A DNA stretch of 13,312 bases from Lysobacteraceae bacterium (GCA_027483745.1 JAIXTZ010000193.1:1-13312); one strand, 5' to 3'. Numbered from the stretch's first letter, positions 1-9,732 are shown. Notes: a model not told the origin generated them from the sequence alone. Numbers and translations: made by a program.

Positions 1-2054
<2,054 letters not shown>

Positions 2055-2090
2055 GAGCCTGCACCGCCGGCGTCGCGGGCCGCATTGCTG

Positions 2091-3062
2091 ATGGCCGCGA
2101 CCGGGCCGCTGCATGTCGTCGCTGGCGTCCTGCAGGACCATCGGGGCCGCGTTCTGCTGGCCCGGCGCCCGGCCGGCAAGAGCGATCCCGGCTTGTGGGA
2201 GTTCCCGGGCGGCAAGGTCGAGCCGGGGGAATCCGCCCTCGACGCCCTGCGGCGTGAGCTCGACGAGGAACTCGGCCTGCGGGTGCGCGACGCCCAGTCG
2301 CTGATCCGCGTGCCGGTGGCGTCGACGGCCGGCGGCCTGCGACTGCGCCTCGACACGTGGACGATTCGGGCCTTCGAGGGCGACCCTCTGGCCCGCGAAC
2401 ACGACGCCTTGGCTTGGGTGGCCCTGGACGACCTCGACGCTTACCCGATGCCTCCGGCCGATCGTCCGGTGGTGGCGACCCTGCGCGAGCCCGACCGCGT
2501 GCTGATCACCCCGGAACCCGGCGACGGGCCCGGGGCCGAAGCGGCGTGGCTCGCGGCCGCCCACGCTGCCCTGGCCCAAGGCGTCCGTCGCGTGCATTTG
2601 CGCCTCGCCGACGCCGAGCGGCGTCGGCGCCTTGCCGTGGCCCTCGCGCCGCTCTGCCGGGCCGCCGATGCCGGGCTGTGGGTGCATGGCGACGCCGCCT
2701 TGGCTGCCGCACTCGGCGTGGGCCTGCACTGGCGCGCCGGCCAACTGCGGGAGCGGGGCACCGCGGCCCTCACGCACCGGCATCGGGAGGCCGGCGGACG
2801 CGTGTGCGCCGCCGTGCACGACGCCGAGGAGTTGGCGTTGGCCGAAAGCCTTGGCGTCGACGATCTGCTGCTCGGGCCGGTGAAGCCCACGGTGACGCAC
2901 CCTGGCGAGCCCGGCTTAGGTTGGGAGGCCTTCGAGCGCCTGAGGGCGCGGACGTCGCTGCCGGTCTATGCCCTCGGGGGCCTGTCCGCCGACGATCTCG
3001 CCGAGGCGCGGCGGCACGGCGCGCAGGGCGTGGCGGGCATCCGGGCGTTCTGGTCCGCCTGA
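2091..3062 (+). CDS. mutT: Nudix hydrolase (MutT type) fused to a ThiE-like C-terminal domain
   Basis: Predicted 323-residue two-domain protein. The N-terminal domain (about 5-130) carries a complete Nudix box from G41 to L63, with G41, E47, R55-E56, E59-E60 and G62 in the canonical spacing. This is the family of MutT, which hydrolyses 8-oxo-dGTP to prevent A-to-C transversions. The C-terminal domain (about 145-320) resembles thiamine-phosphate synthase/TenI barrels, with LGPVKPTVTHPG at 261-272, PVYALGGL at 291-298 and GAQGVAGIRAFW at 310-321. The barrel lacks the usual NDR and VHLGQ active-site motifs (VHGD and LHWRAGQL instead), so TMP synthase activity is doubtful. This fused architecture is known in Pseudomonas and relatives. 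ATG at 2091 is chosen; an in-frame TTG lies two codons upstream and no strong Shine-Dalgarno decides between them. It lies 36 nt after secA and converges on coaE with a 24-bp gap. Confidence 0.93.
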   Translation: MAATGPLHVVAGVLQDHRGRVLLARRPAGKSDPGLWEFPGGKVEPGESALDALRRELDEELGLRVRDAQSLIRVPVASTAGGLRLRLDTWTIRAFEGDPLAREHDALAWVALDDLDAYPMPPADRPVVATLREPDRVLITPEPGDGPGAEAAWLAAAHAALAQGVRRVHLRLADAERRRRLAVALAPLCRAADAGLWVHGDAALAAALGVGLHWRAGQLRERGTAALTHRHREAGGRVCAAVHDAEELALAESLGVDDLLLGPVKPTVTHPGEPGLGWEAFERLRARTSLPVYALGGLSADDLAEARRHGAQGVAGIRAFWSA

Positions 3063-3086
3063 ATCGAGGCCGCTCGCCGCGTACCG

Positions 3087-3698
3087 TCAGGCGTCGCGCC
3101 AGCGGGCGTCCAGCCGGCTGACCGCTGCGCCCAAATCCTCAAACGAACCGAGGTTGACGATCACGTCGTCGGCAAGCGCCAAGCGCTGCGCACGCGTGGC
3201 CTGCGCCGCGATTATCCGATCCGCGAGCCCGGCGTCGACGCCGTCGCGGGCCATCAACCGCGCGCGCTGGACGGCCGTCGGCACATCGACCACGACGATG
3301 CGGCCGAGCATCGGCCAGGTCACGCGCCCGCCGCCCTCGGCGAGCAAGGGGATGTCCATGATGACGTAGGGCGTCGCTGCCGCGTCGGCCCGAGCCAGCA
3401 TCCATGCGCGGATGCGCGGGTGGAGCAGGGCCTCCAGCGCCTTGCGTTCCTCGGGGGCGGCGAACACGCGGGCGCGCAGAGCCGCGCGGTCCAGCCGGCC
3501 GTCCGGTCCCAGCACCGCGCTGCCGAACCGACCGACGACGGCCTCAAGCCCTTCCGTCCCCGGCTCGACGACCGCGCGGGCAGCGAGGTCGGCGTCGACG
3601 ATGCAGCCCGGATGCCGGGCCTCGAAGGCGCGGGCCACGCTGGACTTGCCGGAGGCGACGCCGCCGGTGAGGCCGATCAGCGCGCGGCCGCGGGCCAT
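3087..3698 (-). CDS. coaE: Dephospho-CoA kinase
   Basis: CoaE phosphorylates the ribose 3'-hydroxyl of dephospho-CoA, the last step of coenzyme A synthesis in the cytoplasm. The 203-residue product is the usual size. It has the P-loop GGVASGKS at residues 12-19, the DAD motif at 35-37 (a family-conserved acidic pair near the active site), the LHPRI segment, MDIPLLAEGG with the conserved Asp and PLL, and VDVPTAVQRARLMARDG in the lid/adenine region. The ATG lies 7 nt after the pilD stop, so it is the last gene of a pilBCD-coaE operon, an arrangement also seen in pseudomonads. The yacG-type zinc-protein gene that follows coaE in some relatives is absent here; the strand switches to mutT instead. 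I see no clear terminator in the 24-bp convergent gap. Confidence 0.96.
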   Translation of the reverse strand: MARGRALIGLTGGVASGKSSVARAFEARHPGCIVDADLAARAVVEPGTEGLEAVVGRFGSAVLGPDGRLDRAALRARVFAAPEERKALEALLHPRIRAWMLARADAAATPYVIMDIPLLAEGGGRVTWPMLGRIVVVDVPTAVQRARLMARDGVDAGLADRIIAAQATRAQRLALADDVIVNLGSFEDLGAAVSRLDARWRDA

Positions 3699-3705
3699 GG
3701 AGCGA

Positions 3706-4587
3706 TCAGGGCGCGGTGGCGCCCGGCGGCAGCATCAGGCCCCAGTACAGCGCCGACAGCTCGGGGCCGAACAGGAACCACACCCAGCCGGCGATGGCGA
3801 GGAAGGGGCCGAAGGGGATCTGCGTGTCGCTGTCCTTGGCCAGCAGCTTCAGGCCAATGCCGCCGATGACGGCGCCGACGAGGGACGAGAGCAGCACGAT
3901 CGGCAGGATGGCCGAGACGCCGCACCAGGCGCCGAGGGCCGCCAGCAACTTGAAGTCACCGTTGCCCATGCCCTGCCGTCCCTTGATCAGCGCGTAGGCG
4001 GTGCTCACCGTCCACAGACTGAGGTAGCCCGCCAGCGCGCCGAGGATGGCGCTGTGCGCCGGCACGAAGAGGGTCATCACGCTGGCGCCGAGGCCCAGCC
4101 ACAGCAGCGGGTAGGTGAGGTCGTCGAACAGAAACTTCGTGCGCCAGTCGATGCCGGCCAGCGCGATCAGCAGGCCGGTGAACGCCAAGGCGGCGGCGGC
4201 CTCCAGCCCAGTGCCGAAGCGCCACACGCAGGCCGCGAAGGCGAGGCCGGTGATCAGCTCGACGATGGGGTACTGCACCGAGATCGGCGTCTTGCAGGCC
4301 GAACACTTCCCGCGCAGCGCCAGCCAGCTCAGCACCGGCACGTTCTCGTACCACGACAGGGCGTGGCCGCAGGACGGGCAGGCCGAGCCCTTCACCACGA
4401 TGCCGGGCGGCTTCGGCTCGTCGACCTCGGGCAGTTCGAGGACGTCGCGCGCTTCGCGGCGCCAGCCCCACATCATCCGCGGCGGCACCCGCAGGATGAC
4501 CACGTTGAGGAAGCTGCCCACCAGCAGGCCGAACAGGAAGACGGCCGCGATCGCGGCCGTCTGGTGTTGCATCAGGTATTCCAGCAT
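3706..4587 (-). CDS. pilD: Type IV prepilin peptidase / N-methyltransferase PilD
   Basis: A polytopic inner-membrane aspartyl protease that cleaves the leader from prepilins after a Gly and methylates the new N-terminal Phe. The protein has 293 residues. The N-terminal GSFLNVVILRVP (24-35) and a cytoplasmic loop with two CxxC pairs, C70/C73 and C95/C98, are the zinc-binding signature of the bifunctional enzymes. Several hydrophobic helices follow. The catalytic aspartates are expected at D147 (AGIDWRT) and D211 (GNGDFKLLAALGAW, the GxGD motif). One oddity is FLFDD (152-156), where the family usually has LPD. The start at 4587 is 3 nt after the pilC stop; M6 is an alternative start. The likely substrate in this window is PilA, and it may also serve minor pilins or type II secretion pseudopilins elsewhere. 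Confidence 0.97.
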   Translation of the reverse strand: MLEYLMQHQTAAIAAVFLFGLLVGSFLNVVILRVPPRMMWGWRREARDVLELPEVDEPKPPGIVVKGSACPSCGHALSWYENVPVLSWLALRGKCSACKTPISVQYPIVELITGLAFAACVWRFGTGLEAAAALAFTGLLIALAGIDWRTKFLFDDLTYPLLWLGLGASVMTLFVPAHSAILGALAGYLSLWTVSTAYALIKGRQGMGNGDFKLLAALGAWCGVSAILPIVLLSSLVGAVIGGIGLKLLAKDSDTQIPFGPFLAIAGWVWFLFGPELSALYWGLMLPPGATAP

Positions 4588-4590
4588 CCG

Positions 4591-5850
4591 TCAGATCGCC
4601 GCACCGAGCTTGAAGATCGGCAGGTACATGGCGATGACCATGCCGCCCACCATCGTGCCGAGCACGACGATGATGAAGGGCTCCATCAGGCTGGTCAGCG
4701 CATCGACGGAGTTGTTGACCTCGCCCTCGTAGAACTCGGCCACCTTGAAGAGCATGGAATCCAGCGCGCCCGACTCCTCGCCGATGCCGACCATCTGCAC
4801 CACCATCGGCGGGAAGATGCCGACCTGCTTCATGGCGAGGTTCAGCGAGTAGCCGACGGCCACGTCGTCGCGGATCTTGGCGACGGCCTCATCGTAAATG
4901 ACGCTGCCGGTGGCGCCAGCGACGGTGTCGAGGGCTTCGACCAAGGGAACGCCGGCCTTGAAGGTCAGCGCCAAGGTGCGGGCGAAGCGGGAGATGGCCG
5001 ACTGGTGAAGGATTTGACCTACTACAGGAATCTTCAGCGCCAAGCGGTCAACCGTGCGCTGCAGGTTGGCAGACGCCTTGTAAGCGAAGACGAAACCGAA
5101 GCTCGCAGCCAGAGCCACGCCCAGCATCCACCACCAGTTGCCTAAAACAAAGTCTGAGAGGTTGACGTACATGAGCGTGAATGCCGGCAGATCGGCGCCG
5201 AAACTGGCGAAGGTGGTCTTGAACTGTGGGATCACGTACATCAGCAGGATCAGGCTGACGATCAGGCCAACGGCCAGCACGCCGGCCGGATAGAACAGGG
5301 CCTTTTTGATCTTGCCCTTCAGGGCCTGGATGCGCTCCAGATAGGTGGCCAGCGTGTCGAGCACGGTGTCGAGCACGCCGGCGCCCTCGCCGGCCTTCAC
5401 GAGATTGCGATAGAGCTCGTTGAACTGCACCGGGAAGGCCTTCAGTGCCTCGCTGAAGGCGTTGCCGCCGGAGACGTCGTCGCGCAAGGTCTTGATCATC
5501 TGTGCGAACTTCGGGTTCTTCTGGCCGTTGGAGAGGATCTCCAGCGCCTGCACCATCGGCACGCCGCTGGCCATCATGGTGGCCATCTGGCGGCTGAAGA
5601 AGGTGACTTCTTGGCCGCTGACGGCTTTGCCGCTGCTCCCGAACAGGGGCTTGGGCTTGGGCTTGATGGTGCCCGGGTTCATGCCCTGCTTGCGCAGCTC
5701 GGCCTTGACGAAGTTCGCGGACTTCGCCGACATCTCGCCTTTCAGCGTTTTACCACGCTTGTCGGTGGCGACCCAGACGAATTCGGCGAGTGGACTCTCG
5801 CGGACGGCGGACTTGGGGGGGGTCTTGGCGGTGCGTGCGGTGGCAGACAT
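4591..5850 (-). CDS. pilC: Type IV pilus inner-membrane platform protein PilC
   Basis: PilC is the polytopic platform on which the PilB ATPase acts to insert pilins into the growing fibre. The 419-residue protein has the typical duplicated T2SSF (GspF) fold. The first cytoplasmic domain is about 80-205 and the second about 283-405, with matching motifs KAGEGAGVLDTVL (152-164) and GIGEESGALDSML (355-367). Membrane helices are near 186-208, 236-257 and 390-410. The first 70 residues form a basic, Pro-rich N-terminal extension typical of PilC. The start is 3 nt after the pilB stop, with AAGGA inside the end of pilB as ribosome-binding site. Codons 10-12 contain a C8 homopolymer. A stretch near 5000-5200 looks less G+C-rich than the rest of the window. 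Confidence 0.98.
   Translation of the reverse strand: MSATARTAKTPPKSAVRESPLAEFVWVATDKRGKTLKGEMSAKSANFVKAELRKQGMNPGTIKPKPKPLFGSSGKAVSGQEVTFFSRQMATMMASGVPMVQALEILSNGQKNPKFAQMIKTLRDDVSGGNAFSEALKAFPVQFNELYRNLVKAGEGAGVLDTVLDTLATYLERIQALKGKIKKALFYPAGVLAVGLIVSLILLMYVIPQFKTTFASFGADLPAFTLMYVNLSDFVLGNWWWMLGVALAASFGFVFAYKASANLQRTVDRLALKIPVVGQILHQSAISRFARTLALTFKAGVPLVEALDTVAGATGSVIYDEAVAKIRDDVAVGYSLNLAMKQVGIFPPMVVQMVGIGEESGALDSMLFKVAEFYEGEVNNSVDALTSLMEPFIIVVLGTMVGGMVIAMYLPIFKLGAAI
5815..5822 (-). repeat. C8 homopolymer in codons 10-12 of pilC
   Basis: Eight consecutive G on the + strand (C on the coding strand) span the ACC CCC CCC codons (Thr10-Pro11-Pro12) of pilC, about 30 nt after its start codon. 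Gain or loss of one base would shift the frame and abolish nearly the whole protein. Homopolymers of this length are mutable in other bacteria; here variability is only an inference from one sequence. Confidence 0.7.
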
Positions 5851-5853
5851 GGC

Positions 5854-7575
5854 TTAGTCCTTCGTCACTCGATTCATCTCGGCCAGGCTGATCAGCCCTG
5901 CCTTGACCTTGTTGATGGCGGAGCGGCGGAGGTCGCCGATCCCCTCGCGGGCGCAGACCAGCCCGATGTCCATGGCGTTGCCGCCCTCGAGGATGATCTT
6001 CTGGATCTCCTCCGTCATCGGCATCACCTGGTAGATGCCGACGCGGCCCTTGTACCCGGCATTGCAATCATCGCAGCCGACGGGCTCGTACACCTCCAGG
6101 CCGCCCTCGCATTCCTCGGGCTTGAAGCCCTCGGCTACCAAGGCCGCCTGTGGAATATGCACCCTTTTCTTGCAGTCGTGCAGGCGCCGGGCCAGGCGCT
6201 GGGCAATGATCAGGGTGACCGAGCTGGTGATGTTGTAGGGCGCGATGCCCATGTTCATCAGTCGAGCGACGGTCTGAGGGGCGTCGTTGGTGTGGAGGGT
6301 GCTCAGCACCAGGTGGCCCGTCTGGGCGGCCTTGATGGCGATCTCGGCGGTCTCGAGGTCGCGGATTTCGCCCACCATCACCACGTCCGGGTCCTGGCGC
6401 AGGAAGCTGCGCAACGCCGCGGCGAAGTTCATGCCCTTCTTCGGGTTCATCTGCACCTGGTTGATGCCGGGCACGCGGATTTCGACCGGGTCCTCGGCGG
6501 TGCTGATGTTGCGCTCCTCGGTGTTGAGGATGTTCAGGCCGGTGTACAGCGAGACGGTCTTGCCCGAGCCTGTGGGTCCCGTGACGAGGATCATGCCGTA
6601 GGGCTTGTCCAGCGCGTCCAGATAGAGCTGCTTCTGGTAGTCCTCGTAGCCCAGCTTGTCGATGCCCATCTTCGCGGCGCTGCCGTCGAGGATGCGCAGC
6701 ACGGTCTTCTCGCCGAACAAGGTGGGGCAGGTGGACACGCGGAAGTCCATCGCCTTGGTCTTGCTGATGTTGAGCTTGATGCGGCCGTCCTGCGGCAGGC
6801 GCTTCTCGGCGATGTCGAGGCCGCTCATCACCTTCAGGCGCGCGGTGATACGCGGCGCCAGCTTGATCGGTGCCTTGGACACGATCTTCAGCACGCCGTC
6901 CATGCGGAAACGCACGCGGAAGTCGGTTTCGTAGGGCTCGAAGTGCAGGTCGGACGCGCCGCGCTTGATGGCGTCGAGCAGCATCTTGTTGACGAACTTG
7001 ACGACCGGCGTGTCATCGCCCTTGGCGTCGTTGCCGCCGGCCGACTCCTTGTCGTCGTCGCCGGCCTCGGAGTCCAGCGCATCGAGGCCCTCGTCATCGC
7101 CACCGGCGTCGAAGGCTTCGGCGGCGGTGAAGGCGCGGTCGATGGCGCGCTTCAGCTGCTCCTCGTCGATCAGGATCGGCTCGACCGTAGCGCCCGCCGC
7201 GAACTGGATCTCCTCGATGGCACGGGTGTTGGTGGGGTCGCTGATGCCGAGGAACAGCCGGTTGCCGCGCTTGTACAGCGGCAGCACGCCATGCTTGGTG
7301 ATCAACTCCTCGTTGACGGCTTTGACCGCCGCGCGGCCGAGGTCAAAGGCATTGACCTCCAGCAGGGGGATGCCGAACTCGATGCTGTTGGCCGCGGCCA
7401 CGGCAGCGCTGCCAACGAGGCGTTTTTCCAACAGCCAGCGCACCACGGGCTGTTTCGCCTTGGGCGCCTCGTCCATGGCTCGGCGAGCGTCGCTCTCGCT
7501 CAGGGCGCCGTCCATCACGAGCCGGCGGGCGATGCCGGTGATGCCGACCAGATTGGGGTTGACTTGGGCGTTCAT
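5854..7575 (-). CDS. pilB: Type IV pilus extension ATPase PilB
   Basis: A cytoplasmic hexameric ATPase that powers pilus assembly. The 573-residue protein has an N-terminal MshEN-like/GspE_N region (about 1-150), a Gly/Asp-rich acidic linker (154-189), then the GspE-type ATPase core. Core motifs are Walker A GPTGSGKT at 333-340, the Asp box STAEDPVE at 358-365, atypical Walker B with DPDVVMVGEIRD at 395-406 (E403 expected catalytic), and the His box TGHLVLSTLHTNDA at 419-432. The C-terminal metal site is altered: CDDC at 501-504 is intact, but the first pair reads LHDC (H466, C468) rather than CxxC. C489 lies between. The start is ATG, and the gene is followed at 3 nt by pilC. Weak promoter-like boxes precede it, and the pilA terminator isolates it from the pilin transcript. 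Confidence 0.98.
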   Translation of the reverse strand: MNAQVNPNLVGITGIARRLVMDGALSESDARRAMDEAPKAKQPVVRWLLEKRLVGSAAVAAANSIEFGIPLLEVNAFDLGRAAVKAVNEELITKHGVLPLYKRGNRLFLGISDPTNTRAIEEIQFAAGATVEPILIDEEQLKRAIDRAFTAAEAFDAGGDDEGLDALDSEAGDDDKESAGGNDAKGDDTPVVKFVNKMLLDAIKRGASDLHFEPYETDFRVRFRMDGVLKIVSKAPIKLAPRITARLKVMSGLDIAEKRLPQDGRIKLNISKTKAMDFRVSTCPTLFGEKTVLRILDGSAAKMGIDKLGYEDYQKQLYLDALDKPYGMILVTGPTGSGKTVSLYTGLNILNTEERNISTAEDPVEIRVPGINQVQMNPKKGMNFAAALRSFLRQDPDVVMVGEIRDLETAEIAIKAAQTGHLVLSTLHTNDAPQTVARLMNMGIAPYNITSSVTLIIAQRLARRLHDCKKRVHIPQAALVAEGFKPEECEGGLEVYEPVGCDDCNAGYKGRVGIYQVMPMTEEIQKIILEGGNAMDIGLVCAREGIGDLRRSAINKVKAGLISLAEMNRVTKD

Positions 7576-7610
7576 GCCGCGGCGCAGGCCCTAAGGAAAC
7601 AGACGATTAA

Positions 7611-7639
7611 TGTATCTCAGGCTGCCTATCGCACTGCAA
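7611..7639 (-). promoter_or_regulatory. Candidate sigma-70-type promoter for pilBCD-coaE
   Basis: Reading the reverse strand, TTGCAG (7639-7634) is followed by a 17-nt spacer and GATACA (7616-7611), placing a start near 7604, about 28 nt before the pilB ATG. The -35 box abuts the T-tract of the pilA terminator. Each box matches consensus at only 3-4 of 6 positions, so this is a weak prediction. The strong terminator just upstream makes some local promoter likely. Confidence 0.3.
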
Positions 7640-7671
7640 AAAAACAAGGCCGCCCGAAGGCGGCCTTGTTT
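7638..7671 (-). terminator. Rho-independent terminator downstream of pilA
   Basis: On the reverse strand a perfect 10-bp G+C-rich stem (CAAGGCCGCC pairing with GGCGGCCTTG, 13 bp if the flanking AAA/TTT is included) closes a TTCG tetraloop. It is followed directly by a run of seven T. It starts 36 nt after the pilA stop, so it ends the abundant pilin message before pilB. It is the clearest terminator in the window. Confidence 0.93.
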
Positions 7672-7707
7672 AGACCGGAAGCAGTCGTAAGCTGCCCGGC
7701 AGCACGC

Positions 7708-8112
7708 TTAGGTGCGGCACTCTGCCGGCACGTAACGCACGTTGCTCGGGTTGTTGCAGTTCCAAACCACACCGTTGGCGTTGCCCGTACCAACCAGGTC
7801 AAAGGTCACGGTGGTGGCGTTGATGCCGGTGGCGACCGAGACGCCAATCGTCGTCGGGTTGCCCGCGGTGCAGGTCAACGTGGTGAGGCCGAAGGTGCCA
7901 ACCTGGGCGCCATCGCAGCTGTTGGCCGGGGGCAGATTCGCCAAATTCTCGGACACCGTGGCCTTCACGGCCGAGGCAGCCGTAACGCCTTCCGTGACCT
8001 TGGCGCGGATGGTGTAGTCGGTGTAGGCCGGCAGCGCGATGGCGGCGAGGATGCCGACGATCGCGACGACGATCATCAGTTCGATCAGGGTGAAGCCCTG
8101 CTGGTTCTTCAT
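7708..8112 (-). CDS. pilA: Major type IV pilin PilA
   Basis: Prepilin of 134 residues that forms the pilus fibre after processing. It has a short leader, MKNQQG, with Gly at -1, and a mature protein starting [20 protein letters not shown], so Phe+1 and Glu5 are both present. This is a class IVa pilin processed by PilD, with a mature length of 128. The globular part has four cysteines: C66, C81, C119 and C132. C119/C132 bracket the C-terminal D-region ([16 protein letters not shown]); C66/C81 may form a second disulfide. The receptor-binding and glycosylation state cannot be read. AGGGG at 8125-8121 is a good ribosome-binding site 8 nt before the ATG. Only one pilin gene is present, whereas some Xanthomonas strains carry two in tandem. 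Transcription should be sigma-54/PilR dependent and monocistronic. Confidence 0.98.
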   Translation of the reverse strand: MKNQQGFTLIELMIVVAIVGILAAIALPAYTDYTIRAKVTEGVTAASAVKATVSENLANLPPANSCDGAQVGTFGLTTLTCTAGNPTTIGVSVATGINATTVTFDLVGTGNANGVVWNCNNPSNVRYVPAECRT

Positions 8113-8173
8113 GGTGGTAACCCCTAGCTAGTGGTGGTGGATTTCGTGCCCGGAGCCGTGATGGCACCCGTCG

Positions 8174-8189
8174 GTGCCGACGCCGGCAC
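8174..8189 (-). promoter_or_regulatory. Predicted 5'-terminal stem-loop of the pilA leader
   Basis: GTGCCG and CGGCAC pair around a 4-nt loop (6 bp). The sigma-54 promoter predicts transcription starting at about 8190, so this hairpin would occupy +2 to +17. Such 5'-terminal hairpins can protect mRNA from 5'-end-dependent decay. A competing 6-bp hairpin, GGCACC/GGTGCC (8163-8168 with 8173-8178), shares bases with it, so the two cannot form together. Function is inferred. Confidence 0.45.
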
Positions 8190-8200
8190 GGGGCGAACAA

Positions 8201-8217
8201 TGCACCATCCGTGCCAA
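8201..8217 (-). promoter_or_regulatory. Sigma-54 (RpoN) promoter of pilA
   Basis: Reverse strand TTGGCACGGATGGTGCA (8217-8201). GG at 8215-8214 and GC at 8203-8202 are separated by exactly 10 nt, the hallmark -24/-12 spacing. The sequence matches the TGGCACG-N4-TTGCA consensus at all but one position (GTGCA for TTGCA). The predicted start is at 8190, giving a leader of about 78 nt before the pilA ATG. It fits the adjacent sigma-54 activator gene pilR and the known RpoN dependence of pilA in pseudomonads and xanthomonads. Confidence 0.9.
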
Positions 8218-8244
8218 GCCGGGAACCCTTGATTTTGTGACGCA

Positions 8245-8278
8245 ATGCAAAACGTGGGGCATCGATGCGGCTTTGCAT
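8245..8278. repeat. Nested inverted repeat upstream of the pilA promoter
   Basis: ATGCAAA (8245-8251) and TTTGCAT (8272-8278) form a perfect inverted repeat with a 20-nt interval. The 10-bp palindrome GCATCGATGC (8259-8268) sits almost at its centre. The whole occupies about -55 to -88 relative to the predicted pilA start, between the distal half-site cluster and the promoter. It could be an operator or a DNA-bending site; no factor can be named. Confidence 0.4.
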
Positions 8279-8305
8279 CATCGCCGCGCCCGCGGGGGTC
8301 AGAAA

Positions 8306-8344
8306 GTGACGCGACCGGGTGCGTCAGTGGGTGACGGTCGTCAC
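8306..8344. promoter_or_regulatory. Cluster of TGACG/CGTCA half-sites, candidate upstream activator sites
   Basis: TGACG occurs at 8307-8311 and 8332-8336, and its complement CGTCA at 8322-8326 and 8339-8343. The last two form the perfect palindrome GTGACGGTCGTCAC (8331-8344). A fifth copy, TGACG at 8238-8242, lies nearer the promoter. The cluster is at about -116 to -154 from the predicted pilA start, the distance expected for an enhancer of a sigma-54 activator, so PilR binding is a reasonable guess. The motif differs from the TGTC-type sites described for Pseudomonas PilR. The palindrome begins 5 nt past the pilR stop and has no T-tract, so it is unlikely to be a terminator. Confidence 0.4.
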
Positions 8345-8349
8345 GCCCG

Positions 8350-9728
<1,379 letters not shown>

Positions 9729-9732
<4 letters not shown>

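Noticed and set aside
3412..5145. 577-codon + strand frame opposite coaE, pilD and pilC
   Set aside because: It is antisense to three certain genes and shows only Arg/Gln/His/Asp-rich shadow composition.
5611..8127. 838-codon open frame on the + strand across pilA, pilB and part of pilC
   Set aside because: It is antisense to three well-recognised genes and to the pilA terminator. Its composition (His/Asp/Val/Gly/Ala-rich, no domain) is typical of a shadow frame in high-G+C DNA.
8162..8178. Second sigma-54-like element on the + strand (TGGCACCCGTCGGTGCC)
   Set aside because: GG and GC are 11 nt apart rather than 10, and the orientation points towards no suitable downstream gene start.
8222..8236. 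IHF-like site AATCAA followed by GGGTTCC on the reverse strand
   Set aside because: Only half of the WATCAA-N4-TTR consensus matches; IHF involvement is plausible for a sigma-54 promoter but the sequence does not support a call.
8331..8344. GTGACGGTCGTCAC as a terminator for pilSR
   Set aside because: The arms are only 6 bp with a 2-nt centre that cannot form a proper RNA loop, and no T-run follows. A protein-binding palindrome is more plausible.
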